A DNA stretch of 64,000 nt, from NCBI GenBank assembly GCA_900088475.1, contig FLMG01003947.1, positions 7,152 through 71,151 on the forward strand. The letters are read 5' to 3'. The first letter of the stretch is position 1. Every line of letters begins with the position of its first letter. The notes beneath the pieces are model-generated. The model was not told the DNA's origin. It saw only the letters and a program-made list of their open reading frames with translations, and did not search any database. Of this stretch, positions 33,196 to 44,322 are shown one piece after another. The stretch is from Hyphochytrium catenoides. Taxonomy: Eukaryota > Sar > Hyphochytriomycetes > Hyphochytriales > Hyphochytriaceae. The position numbers were made by a program, and so were the translations under genes.

Positions 33196-34877
33196 GGCTG
33201 ACAATGATAGCGTTCACTTTCTATAGAGTTGACCGATGACCGATGATGTGGAAGATTGAAGTCGACAGTCGTTACACGCTGGCGGCCCACTGCCCAGCCG
33301 CATCAGCGCTCCCGCGTCCTTTCTAGATCAATAAACCTGCAATACTTATGCCGAATAATCAGGGGATATGGGCGATTATTCTAGAGAGGTATGGCAGTTA
33401 AAGGACCAACTACTGTATACTCCCTGGAGTAATTTATTCCAAAAAAAGACTGCAGCATTGATTAGCGGAGAGTAACTGCAGGGTCTATGGCAAGTGGAAT
33501 GATGATGAGGTGTAACTGCTCCAACTGTACAGAACTCTTTGGCCATTTCCCACAAGGAGTCACACTCCACTCTAGAGGCATCAGGTCGTTAGAATTTCCG
33601 AATATGGCTTCTCATAAAAGCCCTCATTTTGCCGGCTTCATGGGTTTATATACTGTCTCTATTACAGAGACTCTAAGTAACAGGTAGACCAAAATAAAAC
33701 ACCTCTAAAGATGATTTCCTGTTTACTCCCTTGAAAGTTATTCATGTGATGGTGCCTGTTTTGCTCAAAAAAATGGTTTTTGTGAATATAATAAAATAAG
33801 AGATGGATTGACTGCATAGCTGCACTGCAAGTACATATAGAGGTTCTGACAATATAGAAAACCAATCCGGAGTAAATAATAGGCGATTTATTAGACGTCA
33901 ATTCTCCGACCCTCTAATTTAAATTCCTATGCTTTAAAATTGCCCCCACCCTCCTTTTGTGTTATGACTGGGAAACACATACAAATAGCGCTGCAAAAAG
34001 CAGACATCTGCCTACACAACCTCAAAATTCTGTCTAAACTGCTTTCACCTGTGTGCTTTCCTCGCGCCCAGTTCTAGACCCTCCACTGCTCCCCTAGCCC
34101 TTCACAGTTTCTGTAGCTTCTCAGCGGACCCGAGGGTACGGTAGGACCTGGAAGAAGAGCCTTGCCTGTGCAGTTACTATGCCACACTCTGTCTCTTCTT
34201 CCGCTATCTATTGTTATGCTCTGTCTCGGACCTGTGCCACTAAACACATCTACTTTATCATACACTCCAAAGTCTCTGCGACCCTCTATTTCTCATAACA
34301 AATACCTCTTGAACTCTGTCTCACTCTCCCTGTTCTTCCTATCTCTATAGCTATTACTGCTTGTGTCCCTCCATTTTACCTCCACTCTGTCTCGACTCTT
34401 CTTTTCGCTCTGTTTCTTGCCGTTGCGGGTTCCTCAAGGTCTGGACCAGGGCGCGGAGCAGAGGGAAGGTCGATTACTAGGCTCTGGAAATATACAGCAA
34501 ATAAAGGGAAGAATTGGTCCAAACGACGGTATCAGCGCTGTTATTCGAAGACAGAAAGCGTCTGGAAGTGGAGATCGCAGTTCCCATCATCGTAGCACAG
34601 TCATCGCGAGTGGCACAAGTCTTCATTATCCTCTTCAGACGAATCTGCCACGGCCACAGATAATAGAGTGAGATCCTAACAGCTGCAAGTTTAGGGCCGA
34701 ACGCTGGGATCGGCGAAGCTTGGCTCTGCTTTTAGCCGTTAGTTGAATAACGGAAGAAGTTGAGAGACATCTTTGCGAGGGTGCCACCATTTCCACGCCC
34801 TCTCGTGCGGCGCTGCATTTAGCCTTTCCGTCGTGAAGATTTAGCAGCGCCGATAGCACGACTACTTTATTTCGCCA
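33196..34877. other. Intergenic region, AT-richer, no clear gene
   Basis: AT-rich stretches occur at 33670-34000. A + strand frame at about 34430-34670 contains EGRLLGSGNIQQIKGRIG but matches nothing and lacks a start codon. The final 100-200 bp should carry the promoter of the phosphatidyltransferase gene. Confidence 0.35.
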
Positions 34878-36098
34878 ATGTCTCCTCACAGTAATCACGA
34901 GGTGGATATCGAAGTCCAGCCTTCCATTATTGAACAAGAACACAGTATGGGGACTTGCTCCCCAGAAGGGAGAGCTCTTGAAAGTCCACCACGCGTCGCT
35001 AAGGCGTCGCAGTTTAGCCGGCGAATCGGGCGTAGCAGGAGCCCTTCACCGACTACAAAGCCAGTTGATACTCCAGCGAGCGGCTCCAAAAATGCCTCCT
35101 CTCTGCTGCCGATATTGGTACCGCTGGTGGCCTTGTATGAAAAGGCGCTGGCCTGTAAGATGTACGAGGTGGAAGAGCTCATCGATTTCTACTTCCATCG
35201 GCGGCTGGCAGCAGTAACCACGATCATGGTGTACTATCTGACCCCTTACGTCTACATTACCCCGAACCAGATTACATTGGCAGGCCTCTTCATAGGCTGG
35301 GGAGCTGGATTTCTCATCCTTTCCGGCAGTAACGGGAGTGCAATTGTCCCAGACTACCTATCCCCTACCGTTGCTTGGCTATTGGGGTCGTTCCTTTTTT
35401 TCTTATGGATCGTGTCGGATTGTGCAGATGGTCAAGTCGCCCGACTCTGCCGGAGAGGGACGAGGACCGGTAGGATTGTCGATGGATGTGTTGATGCACT
35501 AGTATTGACGCCGGCGTGCTTTTGCATCAAATGGGCCACCGAGGCGTACTTTGGCTATACGTGGAGCACTCTGGCTGTCATTTCAGGCTTCTCTCTGGGC
35601 TTTCACGCAGGGCTCTATGACAAGATTAAGAACGTCTACATGAACCACGCTCTTCCTGTCAGTGAGACTGACGGCGAGTCTCCTGAAACGGTGTACGTGG
35701 AGTATCTGCAGGCAAAGCGCAGCATGGAGGAATCGAACTGCCTTTCAAATGCTTTTGAATGCTGCCTGCTTTGGGTCTATCACAAGTATCTCATCTATCA
35801 GAAGCTCTTTGGAGGAAGCGTGGAACCCACGCTCGTCCTATCTCCTGCCGCTAAAGTGGTCTATCGTAGAAAGTACGCATGGATTGTTCGGTTGGCCTCT
35901 TGGCTTGGCATCAGCACCCATATTACCCTCATGTATATCAGCTGGGCAATAGCTCCATTCTTCCCTCACGCATTGGTGGCTTTTCTTTTCATCAACTCTG
36001 TCGGCCTGAATGCGCTGCATCTGTACGTTCTGTACCACTTTGGCAGCTCAGGAATGAAGAAGCCCGATGAGGCGCAGCTTCTTAAAGAAGCCTCATAA
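34878..36098 (+). CDS. CDP-alcohol phosphatidyltransferase family protein, intronless
   Basis: The family transfers a phospho-alcohol between a CDP-linked donor and an acceptor in the membrane (phosphatidylinositol, phosphatidylglycerophosphate or inositol-phosphate-lipid synthesis). One uninterrupted 406-residue frame carries the full catalytic signature D-x2-D-G-x2-A-R-x8-G-x3-D-x3-D: D181, D184, G185, A188, R189, G198, D202 and D206 in SDCADGQVARL then GRIVDGCVDAL. Residues 1-75 are polar and Ser/Pro-rich. LIDFYFHRRLAAV and ITPNQITLAGLFIGWGAG (about 101-145) form the usual lead-in before the membrane helices. Further hydrophobic segments occur near 165-180, 205-235 and 345-390. The lead-in and motif spacing resemble bacterial multi-domain members more than eukaryotic CHO2/PIS/CPT. 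The substrate cannot be assigned. Lack of introns contrasts with the neighbours. Confidence 0.85.
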   Translation: MSPHSNHEVDIEVQPSIIEQEHSMGTCSPEGRALESPPRVAKASQFSRRIGRSRSPSPTTKPVDTPASGSKNASSLLPILVPLVALYEKALACKMYEVEELIDFYFHRRLAAVTTIMVYYLTPYVYITPNQITLAGLFIGWGAGFLILSGSNGSAIVPDYLSPTVAWLLGSFLFFLWIVSDCADGQVARLCRRGTRTGRIVDGCVDALVLTPACFCIKWATEAYFGYTWSTLAVISGFSLGFHAGLYDKIKNVYMNHALPVSETDGESPETVYVEYLQAKRSMEESNCLSNAFECCLLWVYHKYLIYQKLFGGSVEPTLVLSPAAKVVYRRKYAWIVRLASWLGISTHITLMYISWAIAPFFPHALVAFLFINSVGLNALHLYVLYHFGSSGMKKPDEAQLLKEAS

Positions 36099-36649
36099 AT
36101 AGCAGCTCCCTTATAATGTCTTTGCCCTGGATTGCGTCCGTCTGTCCTCTCCACCGTACAATAACCTCCAATCCCTTCCCTATTGGCAGTCACGGAAGTC
36201 AAGTTGGGCGGCTTAGGTTAGCTCACCATAGTTCAGTTACATATAAGCTTTAAAGGGTTATCACAACGTCACGAAGGTGATTCGTTGCTCAATGCAGTTC
36301 CTTCTTTTGATGTTCCGCAATCTCTTACCGACTCGACATCGTACCCGGGCAGGTCTAGGCACGCCGCTGTGGACGGACGCGGAAACTCGGTCCTGGCTTA
36401 TATATTGATTGTCTATGCACACTACCACTTGCTTACCTCTCACTAGAAATATCAGGGTCTGGATGGATATGTTGCTAGCTAACCACCCGCTTATCACGTA
36501 CCTCAGCTTGACGTCAAGTCACAAGCCGCTGCTGAACCTATCCTATCTCCGAGACTGAGAACATAATGCTTCCTGAGACTTCCGCTACAAAGAATGGCTG
36601 GGTTGAGTTTCCTTGACAGTCAAACTCGTGATGTGGGGCGGAGACAAGC
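36099..36649. other. Convergent spacer
   Basis: This is 3' DNA shared by the phosphatidyltransferase (+) and HAD protein (-) genes. No gene is seen. Confidence 0.35.
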
Positions 36650-37897
36650 TTATCGAAAGGACACTCTCCGTGGCGTCTTGGGTTCCCTCTTATACTGATT
36701 GATTGAGGGAGAAGCTCCAACAGGACCGTCCAATATACGAAGCTCCGACATTGAATGCTCAATTGCGGGCATGCGCGATTCCTCATCGCCCTTTTTCATC
36801 TTGTTGAACCGCTTAGGTGGGTTACGCATCGTCTTGAACGCCGGAGAAGGAGTGAGAAGTGGTCGCTTATTTTCTTTTTGCACTCTGTTCTCTCGCATTG
36901 GAGCTCCAACCGTCTTTTTCCTTGTCACCCCATCACGCGGCACTTCCTTTAGTGGCGTCTCTGAAGAAGCCAGCCTCACTTTTGTAAGTTTCACAAGGGG
37001 AGTGGAGGTCGTGCCATTGTTCTCGTTAGGGGGTGACGGAGTCTTCCAGACATTAGAAGAGGCTTTTGCGAGCTTCTCTGGAGATAGTCGTAGCCTATTG
37101 ATAAGGGTGAGAAGGGTCTCACAGTTTACAACGCTCTCTTTGTCATACAGAATAGCAGGAAGACGACAATCCTCGGCGCAGAGGATATTGCTCGGGTCGT
37201 CATCTAGCAAAACCGTCTCATGGCAGAGGATCTGTTCGCCTTGTAACGTTGAAATCTCCACCGCCGCACTAACAATGTGAGCGATCTTCCCTCCCCTAGC
37301 GAAGTCATCTAGTCCGAAGTCTTCATAGTTCTTGGCAGTGGTGCTCCAACTCCCGTCATCGCCGCGAATAGGTATGCGAGAGGCTACGTCAGGGCCAAAG
37401 CAACTCTCTAAGACTCCACTTATAACATCCACTTGTGGAGAGAAGGTAACGATGCAGAGAGCGATGTCATGAGCGAATAATGCAGGGATCAGTACCAAGA
37501 ACTCGGGTCGTACGAAGGAAGCCAGATCTTCCGCAGTTCCGTCCCACCAGCCATCTGTGTGCACACTAATAAGAGTGTGGTCAAAGTCTAGACAGACCAG
37601 CCGCACAGAATTCTCTCGGAAGCACTTTGCAATGCGTTCTGCGGCCTGAGGGTCATCGAGATGCTGTGGGCTGCCCTCGAGAAGCAGGCCACTTCTTGCC
37701 GTTATAGGGGTCTTGAACTTGCCAGCGCTGAATAGCTGAGCAGAGTTGGATCTGGCCGTTCTGCCAGGAACGGTTGGAGTGGCAATCAGGACATTCGTTG
37801 CGCAAGTACCACCCTTTCTTGCTATCGGGGGTTGTGGAGAGCAAGGCACGGGGGCCTTGAATGGCGTACTGGGAAGGGGACTAGTCTCTGTCGCCAT
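36650..37897 (-). CDS. HAD-superfamily phosphatase-like protein with KEN and RVxF motifs, intronless
   Basis: It is a single 415-residue frame from ATG 37897. Residues 1-85 are disordered and rich in Ser/Thr-Pro. The HAD motif I is VCLDFDHTLIS with D104 and D106. A conserved segment follows (DGWWDGTAEDL, then RPEFLVLIPALFAHDIA), then IVTFSPQVDVISGVL, whose Thr fits motif II. GKIAHIVSAAVE supplies the motif III lysine and VLLDDDPSNILCAED is motif IV. It resembles the uncharacterised protist HAD proteins with an LDFDHT motif. The C-terminal third is again disordered, with many TP sites, a KEN motif (RVQKENKRPL) and the terminal sequence PRRVSFR, in which RVSF (411-414) fits the PP1-docking RVxF consensus. 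The substrate is unknown; a protein phosphatase or a catalytic adaptor of the cell cycle are possibilities. Confidence 0.75.
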   Translation of the reverse strand: MATETSPLPSTPFKAPVPCSPQPPIARKGGTCATNVLIATPTVPGRTARSNSAQLFSAGKFKTPITARSGLLLEGSPQHLDDPQAAERIAKCFRENSVRLVCLDFDHTLISVHTDGWWDGTAEDLASFVRPEFLVLIPALFAHDIALCIVTFSPQVDVISGVLESCFGPDVASRIPIRGDDGSWSTTAKNYEDFGLDDFARGGKIAHIVSAAVEISTLQGEQILCHETVLLDDDPSNILCAEDCRLPAILYDKESVVNCETLLTLINRLRLSPEKLAKASSNVWKTPSPPNENNGTTSTPLVKLTKVRLASSETPLKEVPRDGVTRKKTVGAPMRENRVQKENKRPLLTPSPAFKTMRNPPKRFNKMKKGDEESRMPAIEHSMSELRILDGPVGASPSINQYKREPKTPRRVSFR

Positions 37898-39075
37898 CCC
37901 TTAGATCAAACCATCAACCTGGACGGCCAGAAATTAACTGGGGCTTTATAGACCCTACTCTTTTTCCGATATGGCAGCTTGCAAGCCAGGCCCGACCAGC
38001 CAACAAAGACACCGCTTCGAGACTAACAGCGCAAGTTCAGGATGGACATGCACTACCAGAAGAAGTCGCTAGATACTCCCTAGTAGTAATAGGTAAGGAT
38101 AGGAGCAAAGAACGGCGCGGCAGGTGCTGGCGGAACTTTTGGCGATGGATATGCGTGAATTGATTAGCTGTATGTACGACTTCCTCTCGCACGCTCTTTT
38201 GCTGTTATAAGAGGAGAGAAGCCAAGCTACAGGCATCGGGGAACAAGCGTAAAAGAGATAACAAGAGGCTAAGCAGGAAGGAATGAGTCAAAACGAAAGA
38301 AAGAGAGAGAGAGGGAGAGAGTAGCTCGGTAAGCTTGTCCTCCAGCTGATCCGAGAGGGGAGGGGAGAGAAGAAAGGAGGAGGAGGAGGGAGCAGAGAAG
38401 AGGAGGAAAGTGACATAAAGGAGGAAACCAGGACGGCAGCAGAGGACAGCAAAGCGAAGAGCAAGGCGGTGGTCTGAGAGCTCCCTTGCAGACCTGCTGC
38501 TACAATTCAGCTCCTCACAAGTACTTGTAGGAACTAGTGGCAGATCTCTCTCTCTTTCCCTCCCGTGCACCTATCATCTTGGGTTCTATGGAGGGGAGAA
38601 CGAGGTAGTAGAGGCGACAGGGAAGAGATGATAGAAAGCGCAAGGTGCTTCTGTCAGCGGTTGAAGCAAGCGAGATGAGAGGGGAGAGTGAGAGACCGAA
38701 GAGAGAGGGACGGACGCAGAGGGAGAGCGAGACAGAGAGGGAGAGAGAGAGACAGAGGGCGAGAGAGAGACAAGGCTATGGTTTGGGGAAGAGAAAGAAA
38801 GATCGTCCGTTGCACTGTTCCCTCCCAAGCGCGGGAAAAAGAGGTGCTAGATCCCTGATAGTTTCATTACAATCAATAATAGAGCGCATTGTTCATCTTT
38901 CTGAGAGAAGCCTCCCGCTTTTAAATTCTTCTGACCGTTGAGCAAATATCTCTCCATACATTGGTTATAGGCCGACACAGAGCTACCCCAGGAGCGCCGG
39001 ACATGAATTTTCAAGTTGCTGAGTCGAACCTCAAGACGAACAAAAGCGGTTCACGGAGAGAGAGAGAGGGCGAGG

Positions 39076-39127
<52 letters not shown>

Positions 39128-39559
39128 GGCAGAAGAGAGACGGCAGATCAAAGGCAAAGAAAGGAGGCAAGCTGGTCACGGACAGAAAGACTGAGGCCTT
39201 CAGAAGTGACCTGACCGTGACAGTGCCTTTGTAAGGCTCCGCTGCTCAGAGTTGGCCTTTAATGTCCCTTCGTCGCCCTCATCTACTTGTGAGCTACGTC
39301 CCCACTTTCTGTGGGCGAGGTGAAGAAGCTTGAAGGCTTTCCTCACGGGTACTCTTTGTCGTCTGTAAGCGCGCAAGAAAGGCGGAGTGGCTTGAGCAAC
39401 ACATAACAACTTTGAGGGAGCCAAAAGCATCACTACCACGGAGGTCCAAGGCCAGCCTCCTAAGGTTGAGGCTCCTATCGGTGTGTTTACCTCGGCTCCT
39501 GTCAAAAAACGATCTGTGTCGTACAGCTCTCGAGGCTTCTTCATTAAGTGGCCTTAGAA
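37898..39559. other. Divergent promoter region with GA-rich tracts
   Basis: It lies between the 5' ends of the HAD gene (-) and the Aurora kinase gene (+). It contains several purine-rich blocks on the + strand (38285-38325, 38660-38775, 39053-39128). Open frames on either strand here are Arg/Glu or Ser/Leu artefacts of GA/CT repeats. No further gene is recognised. Confidence 0.45.
39053..39128. repeat. (GA)n microsatellite
   Basis: A nearly uninterrupted GAGA array lies about 430 bp upstream of the Aurora kinase start codon. Confidence 0.95.
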
Positions 39560-41492
39560 ATGAGTTTCGTGGCCTCCGCATATAGCTTCTCCTCCGCGGA
39601 GAAGGAGAACTTCAAAAGCTCAAACTCGCCACACAAGCTCGTGAAGGCTGGCGGACGTGCGCTCGCTCCTTCACAAATCAGCCTTCTACCGGTGAGTTCC
39701 CCTTTTCCAAACTTGTAGATTTGTCCTCTGCTCACCATTATTTGCCTGCTTCTCTTGTTACAGAAGGCTGACCCACAGCTCAAATCAGCACATTCTTCGA
39801 TTCCTATCTCTACCGCCCGCTTTGGCACAGCCAAGCGGATTCCTCTTAGTCCTAACAACAGAAGCCAGAAACTCGAGCCTCAAACTGAAGATCGGAAAGA
39901 CTCTAGCAACAAGAACAAAGCCACACCTCCTGGAACGTCACAAGCCCCAATCCTAAGTGGTCATCATACTCCTCAGAGTTCCGTCATTTCACAACCGTCA
40001 CAGCCGAAGAGGATGTGGCAGCTTTCTGACTTTGATATCGGCAAGCCGCTGGGCAGGGGCAAATTTGGCAGCGTCTATTTAGTTAGAGAGAAGAAGAGCA
40101 AGTACATCGTGGCGCTCAAAGTGGTGCAGAAAAATCAGCTGCAGAAGGCAGGGGTGGAACACCAGCTGCGCAGGGAGATTGAGATTCAGTCTCATCTCAG
40201 GTCAGTCAATCAGCCGTCCGCACCTCCTTCACTAAGCTTCGAGACGTGGGATACGGGTAAAGAAGGGAAGAAGGGCATGAAAAGTGAGGAAAGGACAGAA
40301 GGGAACGGTATAGGTACTGCAAGATGAAGAACTTCTCTGTTTACAATTGCATGGGAAAGATGGCAAGGTTGTATCTTCACAGGGCAATATACGCTGTATC
40401 CAAGGTCTGCAGTCTGCAAGGGATCCTTGCTACAGAAAGTGATCACTTACTCCCCTGGGTGCTTGGCCATTCATAACTCCCTCCTTTCTCTGTGCATCTT
40501 TCCTTGTCTCTCACTCCTGATTCCAGGCACAAGCATATCCTGCGGCTCTATGGCTACTTCTACGATCAAAAGCGCGTCTACCTCATCCTAGAGTACGCTC
40601 CACAGGGCGAACTTTACAAAAAGTTGACAAAGGCTGGCAGATTTTCTGAAAAGCAATCAGCTCAATATATCAAGGAGCTTGCCGGGGCACTACATTACTG
40701 CCATTCAAAGCATGTTATACATCGGGATATCAAGCCTGAGAACCTGTTGCTAGGGTACAAGGTATGATATGATCTTCAGTGGCCTAGGTTATGATTTTCA
40801 GCATATGAACAAGTCGGAGACCATTTGACTTCACTCTTGGCGTTGTTAGGGTGAACTCAAAATTGCAGACTTCGGCTGGTCTGTCCATGCGCCAACCTCA
40901 AGGAGAACGACATTGTGTGGCACATTAGATTACCTTCCTCCAGAGATGATAGAGAACAAAGACCACGATGAGACGGTAAAGATATCAACATCCGGAACTT
41001 GCATCCGTGCTTTCCATTGTATTGCTTCCTTATTCAGGAGTGTACTTTCCCTTGTTTTTTCCGATTAGATGGCGGTTGTCTTGGAGCGTGCCAACAATCT
41101 GTCCTCACAGGTTGATATCTGGAGTTTGGGAGTGCTCATGTTTGAGTTTTTGGCTGGTTACGCGCCGTTTGAGGCTGAAGGACACCACCAAACGTACCGA
41201 AGAATCTCTAAAGTCGACTTGCTGTTTCCTAAGCACGTATCTCCAGAGGCTCAGGATCTGATCAAGAAGGTCTTGTTCGGTTCTTTGCTCCTCCTCTATG
41301 TTCCTGTGCATTGGTTTTCGGGTCTTTGTGTGGTCTTTTCGCTTGTTCAGCTGCGCTGATTGCATTACCATCATCAGAGCGATTAGCTCACCCCATCACT
41401 CGTCATTGCAGCTATTGCGCAAAAGCCCCAAGGAGCGGTTACCCCTGCCCCAAGTACTAGAGCACCCCTGGATCACGAAGCACTGCAGTTAG
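39560..41492 (+). CDS. Aurora-family mitotic Ser/Thr kinase
   Basis: Aurora kinases drive spindle assembly, chromosome segregation and cytokinesis. Exon 1 (ATG 39560) reads [20 protein letters not shown], with a KEN box at residues 14-16, then splices at LLP|GTGAG. Exon 2 carries a polar N-terminal extension and the start of the kinase: [20 protein letters not shown], then [10 protein letters not shown] with the catalytic Lys. Later exons give [52 protein letters not shown] with [50 protein letters not shown] and [17 protein letters not shown] is the Aurora activation segment with the TPX2-stimulated Thr. The DFGWSVHAP and QTYRRI motifs separate Aurora from PLK and other AGC relatives. There are six exons, with phases checked at 40199/40528, 40762/40850 and 40977/41110. 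The A versus B type is not decidable. Confidence 0.93.
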
Positions 41493-42346
41493 TGCTGCTG
41501 GGACGAATCTTCATGTCGGCTTGGGCGACGTAGCTGGAGCACAAGCATGACATGTGGAGCTAACTAGACGCTAAAATTATTTTTGTTTGAGTCTGTGAAC
41601 GATAAGCCGTTTACCCCGAGCCTATAGCATGATCTGTACTGTCTGGCCCCACAAAGACCTTGGTCACTGAGAGTAGCCCCATAGGCGCAGCGATTAACCT
41701 TTGTGCATAACGGGAGGCCAGAATCACAAGCGAAAGACTCTCAAGTCACGGTCACCTCCACATCCATGATAAGGAACGTAGTGATAGCATCGCTATCCGC
41801 TTGGCTAGACAAGGCACCACTACAGCTATTAGTTGAAAGTCCTCCTGTACTTGAGACCCTTCCACTATGCCCTACAAGAAGTTCAGGACTTCAAAGGTAG
41901 ACCAAAGCTCCATGCAGTTACCGCCCTACTGCCAAACCCTAATGTTGGCGACGATCAGCAATGTATAAAGATAAGTGCCAAAGAGGTAGAGCTCACTGAA
42001 CTGAGAGGCCGTCGAAGAATCCGTGACCTCTGCAATAACTTACAAAAATTACAGCAAACAGCCTTTCTTGGGCTTGAGGGCGGATCCTACAGAACACCCC
42101 AAAGTACTTCTTAATTCAGAATAGACTAGCTGCCAATCCGGAATCATAAGCGCTAAATATGTTGTATCGGAAATGGGAGTCGTGCCACTTCCCCAAACCC
42201 CGAACGCCACACACCCAAAAACTCTTCTTCTTGTTCATTTGCATCTGAAATGAAGCTTTTGAAGCTCTGACAGAGCTTTCAGAGTGAAGATTTGACACGT
42301 TCCAGACAAGCTGCAGAATTGCAATTGCCCAGAGAAGTATTGAAAA
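41493..42346. other. Spacer with an unrecognised open frame
   Basis: On the + strand 41833-42114 is open (PLHY-like start lacking ATG; FKGRPKLHAVTALLPNPNVG, then KEVELTELRGRRRIRDLCNN) and stops at TAA. An ATG at 41767 lies in another frame. It may be the last exon of an unresolved small gene between Aurora and Y14. No family is recognised. Confidence 0.25.
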
Positions 42347-43080
42347 ATGGCAGACCATGAGGTAGATTATGAGCCTGAAGAGGCTGATATGCTGGATGAG
42401 GATGAGGACACCACAATGACCTCAAGACATGAGCGGAAGGATAGGAAAAGAACCAAAGGCCGCGGCAAGGCCGCCATGGATGATGATAGATATGCAGGAG
42501 AGTCAGGAAGGTTTGAGACCCTTAATGACGAAGAAGGAAGCACTACCGGACCCCAAAGATGTAAGTACTCACAATGAGCACTCTCCTACCGACTGCTGAA
42601 AGGACTGCGTTCTTTGTTTTAGCTGTTGAGGGCTGGATAATTTTCATTACCGGTGTCCATGAGGAGGCTCAAGAAGAGGACATTCTAGATGTGTGTGCAG
42701 ACTACGGCGAGGTGAAGAATATCCACGTTAATCTGGACAGAAGAACAGGTTTCGTCAAGGTAGGAGAAGGCCAAATCCTAGCAAAACGCCTATTGTATCT
42801 CACCATCTCCGTCTCCAGGGTTATGCCCTGGTTGAATACGAGAAAAAGTCGGAGGCAGAGGCAGCAATGAGGGGTCTCAACAAGAAAGAGATTCTCGGAC
42901 AGAAAGTCCATGCCAGCTGGGCGTTCCAGAAGCGTAAGTTCCCTGTCCCTTTGTTGCTGTTGCCTTGACCCTTCGAGCCTCTAGCGTCTAACTACATACA
43001 CTCCTGTCCTACTTATAGAACCAGGACGAGGAGGTTCAGGTGCCAGGGGATCTGGAGGAAGAGCGGCACGGCGACAGTAA
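42347..43080 (+). CDS. RBM8A: RNA-binding protein Y14/RBM8A (exon-junction complex)
   Basis: Y14 pairs with Mago in the exon-junction complex, which marks spliced mRNAs for export, localisation and nonsense-mediated decay. Exon 1 (ATG 42347) is acidic then basic ([34 protein letters not shown]). Exon 2 starts in phase at about 42623 with [20 protein letters not shown], the RRM RNP2-like strand typical of Y14, then [20 protein letters not shown]. Exon 3 has [20 protein letters not shown] and [11 protein letters not shown]. The last exon encodes a Gly/Arg tail ([19 protein letters not shown]) ending at TAA 43080. VHEEA and NLDRRTG are near-invariant in Y14. Length (about 175 residues) is normal. 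An EJC component suits this intron-dense genome. Confidence 0.95.
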
Positions 43081-44322
43081 CTCTAACAGTGCTTTCAGCT
43101 AAATATCTGTAGTTTCCCTTATTCTGAGCTTGATAGCATCTGTCTTCCCATCTCTCATTCTTTACAACTTGATAATACCGCAGACGTTACCCCTGGCAGC
43201 CATCTCAATAGAGCTTGTGCATAGAAAGGAGAGTCATCAACGCAGGGTAGCAGCCTTGGGACCTTCTAACGCTCCGTTCGGCAGAATCCTTTTCCCTCGA
43301 CCCCCGCTCTCAGCTACCGGGGGCTGGCCCCGTATTGACCTGGGAAAGGCTCGTGCTTTGTTGCAGACCCTCTTCTCTGCCATTCTCACCGGAAAGACGC
43401 AAAGTATTTGTGCACTTGAGTCATTAGAGAGAGAGATAATCATGTGTCAGGATAGCACCACGGAAAACTACTTCCTGTGGGTGGCTTCACGGTATATATC
43501 AAGCTGTATGTTGGCTTGTGAGAGCTCCAAGGAGGTATCGGTCATGGCGATATGTTTAATGCAGTAGGAAGGAAGAGGTGGATAGTAATGAGCGTCATAC
43601 ACTCTGCTAGCAACTCGCTGCTCTTGGAGCTTCTAAGGCACCCTTTAGAATGTCATGGCCTAAATCCAACCCAGCGTTGACAGGAAAGTTTAGCTGCCTA
43701 TCTGTCCTGCTTGGAGTATCGTTTTCTTCTAGTCACGAAGTCATCGAGTAGGTACTGCTTAACGGAAGTCTGTCTACAAGGCAAGGACTACGAAGTGGAT
43801 GTATTGAATACTCAGCTACTTCGAAAAAAAAAAGCCTGCCGTAATGATTGATGCTCTGTTCTTTCAGGGATTGTTCATTGTTCTCCCGGCTGTGTTATGT
43901 GTTTACGAGGTGCCCCATCAGCCTCTTGCCGATTAGAGGATCAACCTTAATAAGAGCTCTTGGCGAAGTAGACCCTTCCAACGATAAACGCTCATCAACC
44001 TTCAGGCGGCATACGATTCTCCTAAGTGCTTCTGCTATCCCTTACTGTATCCGGACATAACAGCGTCTAACATAACAGTGCCTCCAGCTGGTCTTGACGA
44101 GTGAGCTTCATCTGGCGCTTCATCCAGCGACGCGGCAATTCTTAGTAAAAAAATCTACTTTTGTCTCTTTATCGCGCTCTGTGTCTGAACTCCAAAGACT
44201 TCTCTTCCCCACCACAAACCCAGCAACGGACATACCCACATACTATCGTGAGGATATAGAATTCCCTCGGCATTTACTTACAGTTAAAGAAGGGCTTTGG
44301 TGAAACCTCCTATGGGAATTAC
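43081..44322. other. Intergenic region, no gene recognised
   Basis: The longest frame (43130-43567, +) starts at TTG, lacks an ATG and resembles nothing. A minus-strand frame (43237-43443) overlaps it. An oligo-A run lies at 43825-43833. Neither frame is supported as a gene. Confidence 0.35.

Noticed and set aside
32551-33290. 217-228 residue minus-strand frames
   Set aside because: Most of their length is the N gap. The underlying 121-bp repeat changes frame every unit.
36699-37280. 193-residue + strand frame
   Set aside because: It is antisense to the HAD protein, whose motifs establish the minus strand as coding.
38205-39234. Several 70-120 residue frames on both strands in the HAD/Aurora spacer
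   Set aside because: They are created by GA/CT arrays. Composition is limited to R, E, G or S, L, F and no family is recognised.
43130-43567. 145-residue + strand frame
   Set aside because: It starts at TTG without an ATG, has no recognisable motif, and is contradicted by an equally long antisense frame.
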